Below are positions 16,599 through 24,341 of a stretch of 64,000 nucleotides of DNA, in pieces. The notes under the pieces were generated by a model. It ran no database searches, was not told the origin of the DNA, and saw only the letters and a program-made list of their open reading frames with translations. Within the stretch, counting starts at the first letter, position 1; every line of letters begins with the position of its first letter. The stretch spans positions 124,001 through 188,000 of the forward strand of contig CAJJWN010000001.1 of assembly GCA_905196835.1 (NCBI GenBank), in the 5' to 3' direction. The stretch is from an uncultured Prevotella sp. (GTDB lineage: Bacteria; Bacteroidota; Bacteroidia; Bacteroidales; Bacteroidaceae). The translations under genes and the position numbers were made by a program.

Positions 16599-16959
16599 AA
16601 TCGTTTCTGTCCTTCAGGATGTTTTCCATATTCTCGGCAGCCCAGTCTATGAGGCTGTTGAGCAGCGGAATGAGCGACAGGCCACGCTCCGTAAGGCTGT
16701 ATTCCACCCTCGGCGGCACTTCGGCATATACCCGTCTTGACACCAGTCCGTCGGCCTCGAGCACCTTCAACGCCGTTGAAAGCATCTTCTTCGATATGTC
16801 AGGGATGTACAGCTTCAGGCCGTTGAAGCGCATTGTGCCGTGCCTTTCAAGCGTGAAAAGCACCAGCATGGACCACTTGTCGCCAATTCGCGACAGCACG
16901 TTCCTTATCGGGCATTGAGGGAACAAGGCGTAATTTACATCTGTTTTGAGCATAAACAA
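16579..16959 (-). CDS. HxlR-family transcriptional regulator
   Basis: 126 residues, a typical single winged-helix HxlR protein. Near the N-terminus is CPIRNVLSRIGDKWSMLVLF with the family's conserved Cys and Trp. The recognition-helix region is DISKKMLSTALKVLEADGLV, followed by wing VYAEVPPRVEYSLTERG. Many members sense redox or electrophile stress through that Cys. It is transcribed away from the cupin gene, which is a likely target because HxlR regulators often control the divergent neighbour. Confidence 0.9.
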   Translation of the reverse strand: MFMLKTDVNYALFPQCPIRNVLSRIGDKWSMLVLFTLERHGTMRFNGLKLYIPDISKKMLSTALKVLEADGLVSRRVYAEVPPRVEYSLTERGLSLIPLLNSLIDWAAENMENILKDRNDYSIHNS

Positions 16960-16975
16960 TCACCGTTTTGGTCTA

Positions 16976-16983
16976 CAAAAGTA
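16976..16983 (-). promoter_or_regulatory. Promoter -7 box of hxlR-type gene
   Basis: TACTTTTG on the minus strand, 17 bp before the start. A TTG lies further upstream at non-ideal spacing. Confidence 0.5.
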
Positions 16984-17102
16984 ACCGAAACGGTTTATAT
17001 AATGCACCAATGTGCGTTAAACTTTGTAAAAGTCAATTCTTGAATACGCCTCAAAAAGGCAACGGTAACGTGCAGGTTACCGTGTAACGTCTGCGTAACT
17101 TC

Positions 17103-17133
17103 TTGCATGTCATGTATTTACGCATTACCTTTG
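17103..17133 (+). promoter_or_regulatory. Promoter of cupin gene
   Basis: TTG at 17103-17105, 20 nt, then TACCTTTG at 17126-17133 followed by CA. The start codon is 37 bp downstream. Confidence 0.7.
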
Positions 17134-17169
17134 CATCCGTAAACATCAACTTATAAAACATACATTGAC

Positions 17170-17634
17170 ATGAAAGAACTGAAAGTTTTGGGTGAAGGTG
17201 CTAACTTCACGGCCGTATCTACGGGCAAGTTTGACGGTTTGAAAGACTATGTGTTGCCGCTCGGCGGAGGCGTATCGGTCAACGGCAAGGTGTTCACTGG
17301 CGGGGCATTGAAGGCCACGGGCATGGAGATGTCGCTCCAGACGATGTGCCCCGGGCAGGCAAGTCCGTTCCTCCACGCGCACAAACGGCACGAGGAACTG
17401 TACATGATAATCAGCGGCGAGGGTGAGTTCCGCGTCGATGACAAGGTGTTCCCGGTAGCCGAAGGAAGCCTCGTGCGCGTAGCTCCGGCAGGCAAGCGTG
17501 CGCTGCGCAACACGGGAAAGGCCAACATGGTAGTGATGTGCATTCAGTACATGAGCGGTAGTTTCGGCGAGAATGACACCCCGGCAGGCGACGGTATTGT
17601 GCTCGAAGAGGACGCTTTCCATAATGGCTTGTAA
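17170..17634 (+). CDS. Cupin-domain protein
   Basis: 154 residues with one cupin barrel. The metal-binding motif region reads PFLHAHKRHEELYMIISGEGE (positions about 62-82, shown only in part of the motif): two His, then Glu. The second motif GSLVRVAPAGKRALRN follows. The protein is small and soluble. The substrate cannot be told from sequence; close relatives are often annotated only as cupins. It is divergent from the HxlR regulator and may be its target, consistent with a stress-induced role. Confidence 0.85.
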   Translation: MKELKVLGEGANFTAVSTGKFDGLKDYVLPLGGGVSVNGKVFTGGALKATGMEMSLQTMCPGQASPFLHAHKRHEELYMIISGEGEFRVDDKVFPVAEGSLVRVAPAGKRALRNTGKANMVVMCIQYMSGSFGENDTPAGDGIVLEEDAFHNGL

Positions 17635-17754
17635 CCGCCTGACTATCAGACAGTAAGCAGACGCACACTAAAAGGCCACCTTTCGCGTTGTGAAAGGTGG
17701 CCTTTTAGCGTGTCAAAGACGGCCTTTTGCAATGCGAAAAGCCGTCTTTTGGAA
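17633..17754. repeat. GGCC hairpin-unit repeat with box, copy 6
   Basis: Four units from 17669, e.g. TAAAAGGCCACCTTTCGCG and CAAAGACGGCCTTTTGCAA. To the left, CGCCTGACTATCAGACAG is a reversed, diverged box that starts right at the cupin gene's stop codon. Confidence 0.8.
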
Positions 17755-17830
17755 AACCGAAGGAAAGCGGCAGGATGCAAAGCGGCGGCAAAAAGTATGC
17801 TTTCTTCAAAATTTCCACAAAATAACATGT

Positions 17831-17838
17831 TATCTTTG
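17831..17838 (+). promoter_or_regulatory. Promoter -7 box of EamA gene
   Basis: TATCTTTG followed by CA, 89 bp upstream of the start at 17928. Confidence 0.6.
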
Positions 17839-17927
17839 CATCAGACAAAACAAAAGGCCGTAACGTCCGTTCTCATGAACGGTAACGGCAAACAACGTCC
17901 GTGCAACCGTAAAAACACCATTAAACC

Positions 17928-18344
17928 ATGTGGAAATATTATGCTTTGCTTTCCGCATTCTTTGCCGCGCTGACGGCAATCTTCGCCAAAATCGGGGTGA
18001 AAGACATCAATTCAGACCTTGCCACGGCCATCCGCACCGCCGTAATTTTGCTCATCACGTGGGGCATCGTGCTCTTCGGCAACCATTTGGGCGAGGTGCG
18101 TGGCATACCGCGCCACGCCTGGCTGTACCTCGTATTGTCGGGAGCGTCCACGGGGTTGTCGTGGCTTTTCTACTTCAAGGCGTTGCAGACGGGCGACGTG
18201 TCGCGCGTTGCGCCGGTAGACAAGCTAAGCGTCGTGATTACCATCTGCCTGTCGTTCCTCTTCCTCAAAGAGCCGGTAAGCCTGCGCGTTGTGGTCGGCG
18301 CGCTGCTAATCACCGCCGGGAGCATAGTAATGCTTGCACGGTGA
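17928..18344 (+). CDS. Single-domain EamA-family transporter
   Basis: 138 residues, one EamA (drug/metabolite transporter) repeat of about five membrane helices instead of the usual ten. Visible segments: ALLSAFFAALTAIFAKIG at the N-terminus, AVILLITWGIVLF, then GASTGLSWLFYFKALQTGD and a final LLITAGSIVML. Such half-size proteins probably work as dimers. The transported compound is unknown. Monocistronic, facing rsmD across a shared terminator. Confidence 0.85.
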   Translation: MWKYYALLSAFFAALTAIFAKIGVKDINSDLATAIRTAVILLITWGIVLFGNHLGEVRGIPRHAWLYLVLSGASTGLSWLFYFKALQTGDVSRVAPVDKLSVVITICLSFLFLKEPVSLRVVVGALLITAGSIVMLAR

Positions 18345-18421
18345 GAACGTGAAATGACCGGAAACGTATAATAAAAGCAATATTATAGGCTTGACACCTG
18401 CCATGATTACAACACAAAAAG

Positions 18422-18457
18422 AGCGTCATTAAAGGCGAAATCGCTTTTAATGACGCT
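18422..18457. terminator. Bidirectional terminator between EamA gene and rsmD
   Basis: 12-bp perfect arms AGCGTCATTAAA (18422-18433) and its complement (18446-18457), with further pairing inside (GGCGA/TCGC). An A-run lies before and a T-run inside, so it can serve both convergent genes. Confidence 0.75.
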
Positions 18458-18479
18458 ATTCATCAGCCACGGTTTGTGG

Positions 18480-19019
18480 TTATTCCTGCGGCCTGAATAT
18501 GCTGAAGTTGACGCTGCCGTAGGCGCGGTGCTCTATGAATCCGGGCACGTCTTCGAACGAATTGTGCTTGCCGTGCTCGAAAACGAACACGCCGCCGGGC
18601 TTCAACAGACGGCGTTCGAGGACGAGCCGGGGCAGCGTAGGCAGTTCGGGCAGGGCGTAAGGAGGGTCGGCGAAGATGAAGTCGAACTGCTGGTGGCAGC
18701 TCTTCAAGAAGCGGAACACGTCGCCGCGCAGGGGCACACACTTGTCCGTCCCGAGCTTCTTGAGGCACTGGCGGATGAAAGCGTGATGGTCGCGGTCGGC
18801 CTCAACGCTTATGACAGACGAGCATCCGCGTGAAAGGAGTTCGAGAGATATGCTGCCGGTGCCCGAGAACAGGTCGAGAGCCGTTGCCCCGTCGAGGTCG
18901 ATGTAGCCGTTAAGCACGTTGAAAATGTTTTCCTTCGCGAAGTCGGTTGTCGGCCTCGCCTTGAACGTCTTGGGAATGTCGAAATGGCGTCCCTTGTATA
19001 TTCCGGTTATAATACGCAC
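18480..19019 (-). CDS. rsmD: 16S rRNA (guanine966-N2)-methyltransferase
   Basis: 179 residues. RsmD methylates G966 of 16S rRNA using SAM. The N-terminus MRIITGIYKGR and RPTTDFAKENIFNVL are typical. The SAM-binding motif is ALDLFSGTGSISLELLSRG. The catalytic motif is DPPY in FIFADPPYALPEL, equivalent to the usual (D/N)PPY. It is the last gene of a minus-strand group with the DUF3822 gene; a TTAAGAA-class element fills the 135-bp gap between them. Confidence 0.93.
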   Translation of the reverse strand: MRIITGIYKGRHFDIPKTFKARPTTDFAKENIFNVLNGYIDLDGATALDLFSGTGSISLELLSRGCSSVISVEADRDHHAFIRQCLKKLGTDKCVPLRGDVFRFLKSCHQQFDFIFADPPYALPELPTLPRLVLERRLLKPGGVFVFEHGKHNSFEDVPGFIEHRAYGSVNFSIFRPQE

Positions 19020-19025
19020 GTTGTG

Positions 19026-19157
19026 AATTAAGAATTAAGAGTTAAGAACTAATAAAACAACAAGTTATGAATTAAGAATTAAGAGTTAAGAATTAAGAAA
19101 ATATGCCTTGTACAATTTGTAATAGTGTTTTTCTTAATTCTTAACTCTTAATTCTTA
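19026..19157. repeat. Mirrored heptamer element, TTAAGAA class
   Basis: Left TTAAGAA heptamer runs (about 19026-19045 and 19069-19100), right complementary run (about 19132-19158). The DUF3822 gene's stop codon (TAA, complement of 19155-19157) is within the right arm. Confidence 0.8.
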
Positions 19158-20042
19158 ACCCTTCAAGAAGTATGTCATCAAGTCGTATGGCAGACCTTTT
19201 ATCTCGGTGATTGGCGCCCTGTTGAACTCTGCTTTGGGATTGATTACATATACGTTTTGCACGAACTGGCGCAGCTCTTGCACGAGTTCGTCTCGTCCCG
19301 GCAGCTCGCCTACGAGGTGAAGCTCGTCGCGGCGGTTGTCGAAGGCCAGCTGCTTCCACACATTCAGTATGAAGTAGACGGCGTCTGGAGCAAGGTTTGT
19401 GTCAAAACTGTTGGTGAACTTGAAGCGGTTTTGCTGGAAACTGAACACATCGAGCTTCTTGTCATGGAAATAAGCGTACAGCTTCTGCCTCACTCCTGTG
19501 AAGCTGCGACGGTACAGATGTTCCCATACAGGGGCGCAGACGTGGGTGTAACGCACATCGCCGAAATGGTCGTCAACAACCAGTTTCAGGTCTTTGTTCA
19601 TCGAATATACGGCCACCGCGTTGAGCGAAGGCAGCACGGTGTGCATCACAGTCTCGCCGGTGCGGCCGGTTATGGCGTGATGATAATACACGTCTTTAAG
19701 CGAATCCTTGTATTCATCGACAGGAATCATCAGCACGGGCGAGTCAACAAGCACCATGGCCCGCTGCCATCCGCCGGGTTGCAGGTTGATTTCCTTGAAC
19801 GCTTCCCTGAGGTTTGCCGCCATGGATATTCCGCTCCTTACGGTGTAAGGCTCGAATACGATGCCCGCAGCGCTGCCCGGGTCGAGAGCGGAGAACGACA
19901 AAGTGTGGCGGCCTACGCGGATAGTAAGGCGCGGCTTCTTCTTTGTTGACAAGGTGAGGGGTGACAAGCCGGCCTGTGCATCGGCCGCAGTGTCGGCCCG
20001 TCTGGCCGTCTGTTGAAATATCTTATTCCCAGTTTCCTGCAT
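19155..20042 (-). CDS. DUF3822-family protein
   Basis: 295 residues. It resembles the DUF3822 family, which in Bacteroidetes is commonly found just upstream of rsmD, as here. The fold is thought to be actin/ASKHA-like, but no function is established. Visible features: TIRVGRHTLSFSALDPGSA near residue 40, VLVDSPVLMIPVDEY at the middle and HLVGELPGRDELVQEL late. No signal peptide or membrane segment. The start overlaps the end of the upstream gene by 20 bp, so the two are coupled. Confidence 0.8.
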   Translation of the reverse strand: MQETGNKIFQQTARRADTAADAQAGLSPLTLSTKKKPRLTIRVGRHTLSFSALDPGSAAGIVFEPYTVRSGISMAANLREAFKEINLQPGGWQRAMVLVDSPVLMIPVDEYKDSLKDVYYHHAITGRTGETVMHTVLPSLNAVAVYSMNKDLKLVVDDHFGDVRYTHVCAPVWEHLYRRSFTGVRQKLYAYFHDKKLDVFSFQQNRFKFTNSFDTNLAPDAVYFILNVWKQLAFDNRRDELHLVGELPGRDELVQELRQFVQNVYVINPKAEFNRAPITEIKGLPYDLMTYFLKG

Positions 20043-20502
20043 TGTCGTTGGGTGTGATTAAGTCTCCTATTTTAAGTCCGGGGTAACGTCCGGCGTTGTT
20101 CGCTTCTTCAACAAGGTTTGAGACGCTGTTCCCGTCAAGTCCTTCGAGATAGTCTTCATAGCCCGCGCCGCACTCCATCAGCGGTATTTGCCGCCCCGAC
20201 TTGCCTATTTGCGTGTTGACGGCGATGTCGAACTTCTTGCCTTCCGTGAACGGGATGTACTGCAAGGAGTCGGCAAGATAACCGTGCTTGACCATCTCTC
20301 CGAAGTCGTCGGTATATGTTCCGTTAGCCTTGCGGTAGCGTTCCTCGGCGTACCTGATTTTCACCAGCCGCTGTTTCACCGCCTGTTCGCGCTCGGCACG
20401 CAGCCTGTCAAACCGTATCGGGGCGTATATGCTGAGCGCACACGCTACGGCCAATGCGGCGGCAAGCACGCCTAAAACGTAGTTTCTTTTGATTTTGACC
20501 AT
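20023..20502 (-). CDS. Unknown protein with pseudopilin-like N-terminal anchor
   Basis: 159 residues, not assigned to a named family. An N-terminal hydrophobic helix (about 8-27, YVLGVLAAALAVACALSIY) is followed by a long charged helix and a small domain beginning YRKANGTYTDDFGEMVKHGYL. That arrangement recalls type II pseudopilins, but no prepilin peptidase site is clear. First gene of the operon with the DUF3822 gene and rsmD. Confidence 0.7.
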   Translation of the reverse strand: MVKIKRNYVLGVLAAALAVACALSIYAPIRFDRLRAEREQAVKQRLVKIRYAEERYRKANGTYTDDFGEMVKHGYLADSLQYIPFTEGKKFDIAVNTQIGKSGRQIPLMECGAGYEDYLEGLDGNSVSNLVEEANNAGRYPGLKIGDLITPNDNAGNWE

Positions 20503-20613
20503 CCCCGAAAACGGCGTTTGCCTTGGATAAAAAACTATTTAATGAGTATGCGCAGCATGTTATACCAATTATTATTAGTAAGTTTGCATCATGCTGGCGC
20601 ATCCTGTGCGTTG

Positions 20614-20644
20614 CAAAAATACTCCAAATTATCCGTAAGACCAA
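20614..20644 (-). promoter_or_regulatory. Promoter of the pseudopilin-like/DUF3822/rsmD operon
   Basis: On the minus strand TTG (20642-20644), 20 nt, then TATTTTTG (20614-20621). The start codon lies about 112 bp downstream. Confidence 0.65.
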
Positions 20645-20663
20645 ACCTTTAAGTTAAAAACTG

Positions 20664-22193
20664 ATGATTGTTGACGAACTGGCTTTGCTCGTAAGGCAGG
20701 CTTTCGGCCTTGTTCCGACACGCGAACAGGCCGTTGCGATAGATACGTTTTGCCGCTTCATGACCGACAGGGACAGCCACGCGGTGATGATTTTGCGCGG
20801 TTCCGCCGGTACGGGCAAGACCTCCTTGGCCGCCGCAATGGTCAAGACGATGACCATGTTGCGGCAGAAGACAGTGCTGCTTGCCCCCACCGGGCGCGCC
20901 GCAAAGGTGTTCTCGCTCAACGCGGGCCGCCAGGCGCTCACCATACACCGCCGCATATACAGGCAAAAGGCCTTCACTGGCGAGGACAGCAGCTTCAACC
21001 TGAACGACAACCTGGCGCAAGACACGCTCTTCATGGTGGACGAAGCCTCGATGATAGCCAACGGAGGGGCGGTAGAGACGATGCACTTCGGCACGGGCAG
21101 GCTGCTCGACGACCTCGTCAGCTTTGTCTACTCTGGGCGCAACTGCCGCATGATGCTCATCGGAGACAAGGCTCAGCTGCCGCCCGTAGGCGCTGAAGAG
21201 TCGCCCGCCTTGTCGGCCGAATACATGCAGGGGTACAGCCTGAAGGTGTACCAGTGCGAGCTGGAAGAGGTGCTGCGACAGGCCGAAGGCTCGGGCATAC
21301 TATACAACGCGACCGTCATCAGGCGCATGGTGACGCACGACGAAGTGACGCAATTGCCCATGATACGCTTCAAAGGCTTTGCCGACATACGCATGGTGCC
21401 GGGCGACGAGCTTATCGAGCAGCTTAACGGCAGCTACTCCGAGGTGGGCATGGACGAGACTATCGTCGTGACGCGGAGCAACAAACGCGCCAACATATAC
21501 AACGCCGGAATACGCAACATGGTGCTCGGACGCGAGGAGGAACTTACCGCCGGCGACATGCTCATGGTGGTAAAGAACAATTATTATTGGCTGGAGAAGG
21601 AAAAACAGAGTGAAGAACGAAGAGTGAAGAGTGAAGCATTCAATAGCAATACCAGCACTTCATCCTCAAGGCAAACTAATTCTTCGCTCTTCACTCTTAC
21701 CTCTTCACTTAACGGCTCGTTCATCGCCAACGGCGACCGGGCGTGCATCCGGCGCGTGCGCAACGTCAGGGAGCTGTACGGCTTCCGCTTTGCCGACGTG
21801 TGGCTCCAGTTTCCCGACTACGGCAATTACGAGCTTCAGGCTACCGTAATGCTTGATACGCTTACGTCGGAAGCGCCCGCACTGACGCGCCAGCAGAGCG
21901 AACAGCTGTTCAACGCCGTGCTTGAAGACTATCAGGACATACCCCTCAAGGCCGACCGCATGAAGCATGTGCGCGAAGACAGGTTCTATAACGCCCTCCA
22001 GGTGAAGTTCGCCTACGCCGTAACCTGCCACAAGGCGCAGGGCGGACAGTGGGCTCACGTCTACGTAGACCAGGGCTACATGACCGACGACATGCTCACT
22101 CCCGACTACATCCACTGGCTCTACACCGCCTTCACGCGCGCCACCGAGCGGCTGTTTCTCGTCAACTGGCCCAAGACGCAGACAACAGAATGA
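20664..22193 (+). CDS. RecD2-like superfamily 1 DNA helicase with an inserted repeat peptide
   Basis: 509 residues. Walker A is RGSAGTGKTSLAAAM (about 45-60), Walker B LFMVDEASM (about 120-128), then MLIGDKAQLPPVG (about 168-180). A UvrD_C_2-type C-terminal part has VTCHKAQGGQWAHVYVD and WLYTAFTRATERL. It should be an ATP-driven DNA translocase in repair or recombination; relatives are annotated as AAA or RecD-like helicases. Residues 316-349 are encoded by a mirrored GTGAAGA-word repeat (21609-21710) and are rich in Ser, Thr and Asn. This insert sits between NNYYWLEKE and GSFIANGD, which normally lie close together. Its length, 102 nt, keeps the frame. Confidence 0.88.
   Translation: MIVDELALLVRQAFGLVPTREQAVAIDTFCRFMTDRDSHAVMILRGSAGTGKTSLAAAMVKTMTMLRQKTVLLAPTGRAAKVFSLNAGRQALTIHRRIYRQKAFTGEDSSFNLNDNLAQDTLFMVDEASMIANGGAVETMHFGTGRLLDDLVSFVYSGRNCRMMLIGDKAQLPPVGAEESPALSAEYMQGYSLKVYQCELEEVLRQAEGSGILYNATVIRRMVTHDEVTQLPMIRFKGFADIRMVPGDELIEQLNGSYSEVGMDETIVVTRSNKRANIYNAGIRNMVLGREEELTAGDMLMVVKNNYYWLEKEKQSEERRVKSEAFNSNTSTSSSRQTNSSLFTLTSSLNGSFIANGDRACIRRVRNVRELYGFRFADVWLQFPDYGNYELQATVMLDTLTSEAPALTRQQSEQLFNAVLEDYQDIPLKADRMKHVREDRFYNALQVKFAYAVTCHKAQGGQWAHVYVDQGYMTDDMLTPDYIHWLYTAFTRATERLFLVNWPKTQTTE
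21609..21709. repeat. Mirrored heptamer element inside the helicase gene
   Basis: Arms 21609-21636 and 21682-21709 match as complements at 24 of 28 positions. The words are GTGAAGA/ACGAAGA. It has the same architecture as the intergenic elements but is translated in frame. Confidence 0.8.
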
Positions 22194-22216
22194 TATTAAT
22201 CAAATATAAAAAACAT

Positions 22217-22336
22217 CCTTTGTAGGGACATAATTCATTATGTCCGCACGCCGCGAAGAGGCGTATTAATCAAACGTAGCACATTAAAAATGTTCTTTCA
22301 GAACATGCGGACATAATGAATTATGTCCCTACAAAG
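22217..22336. repeat. 120-bp inverted repeat, GTAGGGACATAAT type
   Basis: Perfect 32-bp arms (22217-22248 and 22305-22336). Each arm contains the near-palindrome GGACATAATTCATTATGTCC. The loop has an inner hairpin ATGTTCTTTCAGAACAT. No ORF. Confidence 0.85.
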
Positions 22337-22572
22337 GGTGTTTTCATACCAAGCGCAGGTCTTAATATAACGCATAACAGCCGTCATTTCTCTTTCCGCC
22401 CCTCGCCGCTTGGCAATGTACAAGCGGCGAGGGGCGCGTCGTTTATATATTATCGTAAAAATAAAATGGTAAAAACTGTAAGCAAAAGTAATGCTGGTGC
22501 TTATGGTATTTCATAATGCACGCATTAACAATACGCAACCGCAAGCATTCCAATACGTTTTCCTTTCAATTC

Positions 22573-22658
22573 CGAAAGGCCGTCTTTCAGCCTGCCAAAG
22601 GTGGCCTTTCGCAAGCCAAAAGGCCACCTTTTACAACGCCGTTTGCCGCCTTTTGCAC
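22573..22658. repeat. GGCC hairpin-unit repeat, copy 7
   Basis: Units GAAAGGCCGTCTTTCAG, CAAAGGTGGCCTTTCGCA, CAAAAGGCCACCTTTTAC and a diverged TTTGCCGCCTTTTGCA. No clear box. Confidence 0.75.
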
Positions 22659-22695
22659 GGCCAACGGCTTCCGTTTTAATTTTTGACGGCATCGT

Positions 22696-22792
22696 TTGCG
22701 AGTATCGCCGATATTCTATATCTTTGCATAAGATAAGCTGCGCTCGGGAAATTGAAAGCAAGCTTTCTTTCCACTCGCTTGCATTATCTTTG
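22696..22792 (+). promoter_or_regulatory. Tandem promoters of rmuC
   Basis: The first promoter is TTG (22696-22698), 20 nt, TATCTTTG (22719-22726). A second TATCTTTG lies at 22785-22792, 26 bp before the start. Between them is a CTCGGGAAATTGAAAGC...TTTC segment similar to the one upstream of 6003. Confidence 0.65.
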
Positions 22793-22818
22793 CAATATAA
22801 CATCTGAACACGACAAAA

Positions 22819-24153
22819 ATGACATCTATCCTCCTTTTCTTAGCAGGCGCGCTCATCGCCGCCGTAGTGCTAATGCTCGCCAACCAGCGCAGAGCCAAGG
22901 AACAGAACGAGCGCATCACGTCGCTCTCAAGCGAAGTTTCGGCCCGGCAACGGGAAGCCGAGATGCTGACTGGGCAGCTTGACGCCGCCAAGCGCGAGTA
23001 TGAACGGCAGCTCGCGGAGGCCAAACGGCAGTATGAAGCGCAGCTGGAAGAGGCCGACCGGAGGCACGAGCGCGACAAGGAAGAGCGCACGGCGATGCTC
23101 GACAGGCAGTTTGCCGAGCGGCTGAAGCTGGTGCAGGAGCAGCTCAACACCACCACCGAGCGGCTGTTGAAACAGCGTTCGGAGGAGCTTGACCGCACCA
23201 ACCGCACGCAGATGGACTCCATCCTGGCCCCGATGAAGGCCGTGATGGCCGAGATGAAGAAGTCAATGGACGACAACCGCGAGTCGTTTACGCGCTCAAC
23301 GGCGTCGCTAAGCGAGCAGCTGCGGCAGATGCACGCCACGACGACCAGCCTCGGCGCGGAGGCCGAAAAGCTGTCGAAGGCGTTGCAGACGGGGCCGAAG
23401 GTACAGGGCGACTTCGGCGAAATGAAGCTCAACGACTTGCTCGACAAGTTCGGCTTCACCAAAGGCGTGGAGTACGACGTTCAATATACAATGCGCGACT
23501 CGAAAGGCAACGTCATCCGAAACGACGACACCGACGACATGATGCGCCCCGACGTGGTGCTGCATTACCCCGACCACAAGGACGTAATAATAGACTCCAA
23601 GGCGTCGCTCACGGCCTTCATAGGCTACGTCAACGCCGAGACCGACGACGAGCGCAAGCGTTACTTGGACGAACACGTCAAGAGCGTGCGCCGGCACGTT
23701 GATGAACTGTCGGCCAAAAGCTACGGCAAATACTCAATGGAAGGCGGCACTACGCTCGACTTCGTAATAATGTTCGTGCCGCAGGAAGCGGCCATGCAGC
23801 TTGCCGTCTCGGCCGACGCTACGCTTTGGAACTACGCCTTCGAGCGCAACGTAGTCATCACCGGCGAGCAAAACCTGTTCTCGCTGCTGCGCCTCTTGCA
23901 GATAGCGTGGACGCAACAGAGGCAGGCCGACAACCAGGAACAGGTGTTCGGACTGGCTAACTCGCTTGTGGAGCGCGTCGCACTGTTCGTAGAACGCTTT
24001 GACAAAATAGGGCGTAACGTAGAGGCTGTCCAGGCCGCTTACGACGAGGCGAAGAAGGCCATGACCGGCAACCGCGGCTTCGTCACGTCGGCACGGAAGC
24101 TCGTAGAGATGGGCGCAAAGGAGAACCCGAGGCGCAAGCTGCCGGAAGAGTAA
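22819..24153 (+). CDS. rmuC: DNA recombination protein RmuC
   Basis: 444 residues. An N-terminal membrane helix (about 3-20) is followed by a long coiled coil (about 25-175). The nuclease-like core has GDFGEMKLNDLLDKFGF and then DVVLHYPDHKDVIIDSKASLTAF, the PD-(D/E)xK-type signature of the family. RmuC limits inversions at short inverted repeats in E. coli, which is notable given how many inverted repeats this genome carries. A single gene followed by a GC-rich hairpin. Confidence 0.93.
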   Translation: MTSILLFLAGALIAAVVLMLANQRRAKEQNERITSLSSEVSARQREAEMLTGQLDAAKREYERQLAEAKRQYEAQLEEADRRHERDKEERTAMLDRQFAERLKLVQEQLNTTTERLLKQRSEELDRTNRTQMDSILAPMKAVMAEMKKSMDDNRESFTRSTASLSEQLRQMHATTTSLGAEAEKLSKALQTGPKVQGDFGEMKLNDLLDKFGFTKGVEYDVQYTMRDSKGNVIRNDDTDDMMRPDVVLHYPDHKDVIIDSKASLTAFIGYVNAETDDERKRYLDEHVKSVRRHVDELSAKSYGKYSMEGGTTLDFVIMFVPQEAAMQLAVSADATLWNYAFERNVVITGEQNLFSLLRLLQIAWTQQRQADNQEQVFGLANSLVERVALFVERFDKIGRNVEAVQAAYDEAKKAMTGNRGFVTSARKLVEMGAKENPRRKLPEE

Positions 24154-24159
24154 GGCTTG

Positions 24160-24260
24160 TAAGCCCCTCCCCAATCCTCCCGGGGGAGGGAGCATTGCTC
24201 CATCCATGTGACGTTTGCGCCCAGACTCCCTCCCTCGGGAGGGTTGGGGAGGGGCTTATG
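24160..24260. repeat. GC-rich inverted repeat after rmuC
   Basis: AAGCCCCTCCCCAATCCTCC on the left and its near-complement (GGAGGGTTGGGGAGGGGCTT) on the right, around a ~35-nt loop. It probably acts as a terminator for rmuC. The element at 39725-39818 has the same design. Confidence 0.75.
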
Positions 24261-24309
24261 TTTAACAGTATTGTAACATCTCCGTAATAGATATGAATAC
24301 ATTTGTCGG

Positions 24310-24317
24310 TACTTTTG
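24310..24317 (+). promoter_or_regulatory. Promoter -7 box of the two-component operon
   Basis: TACTTTTG followed by CA, 24 bp before the response-regulator start at 24342. No TTG at ideal spacing. Confidence 0.55.
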
Positions 24318-24341
24318 CAACGGGTATTAAAAACAAAGTTT

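Larger units (their letters stand above)
22194..22695. other. Intergenic region with an inverted repeat and GGCC units
   Basis: No gene seen. It holds a 32-bp inverted repeat (22217-22336), a GC-rich hairpin CCCCTCGCCGCTTG...CAAGCGGCGAGGGG (about 22399-22436), and GGCC repeat copy 7. Confidence 0.6.
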
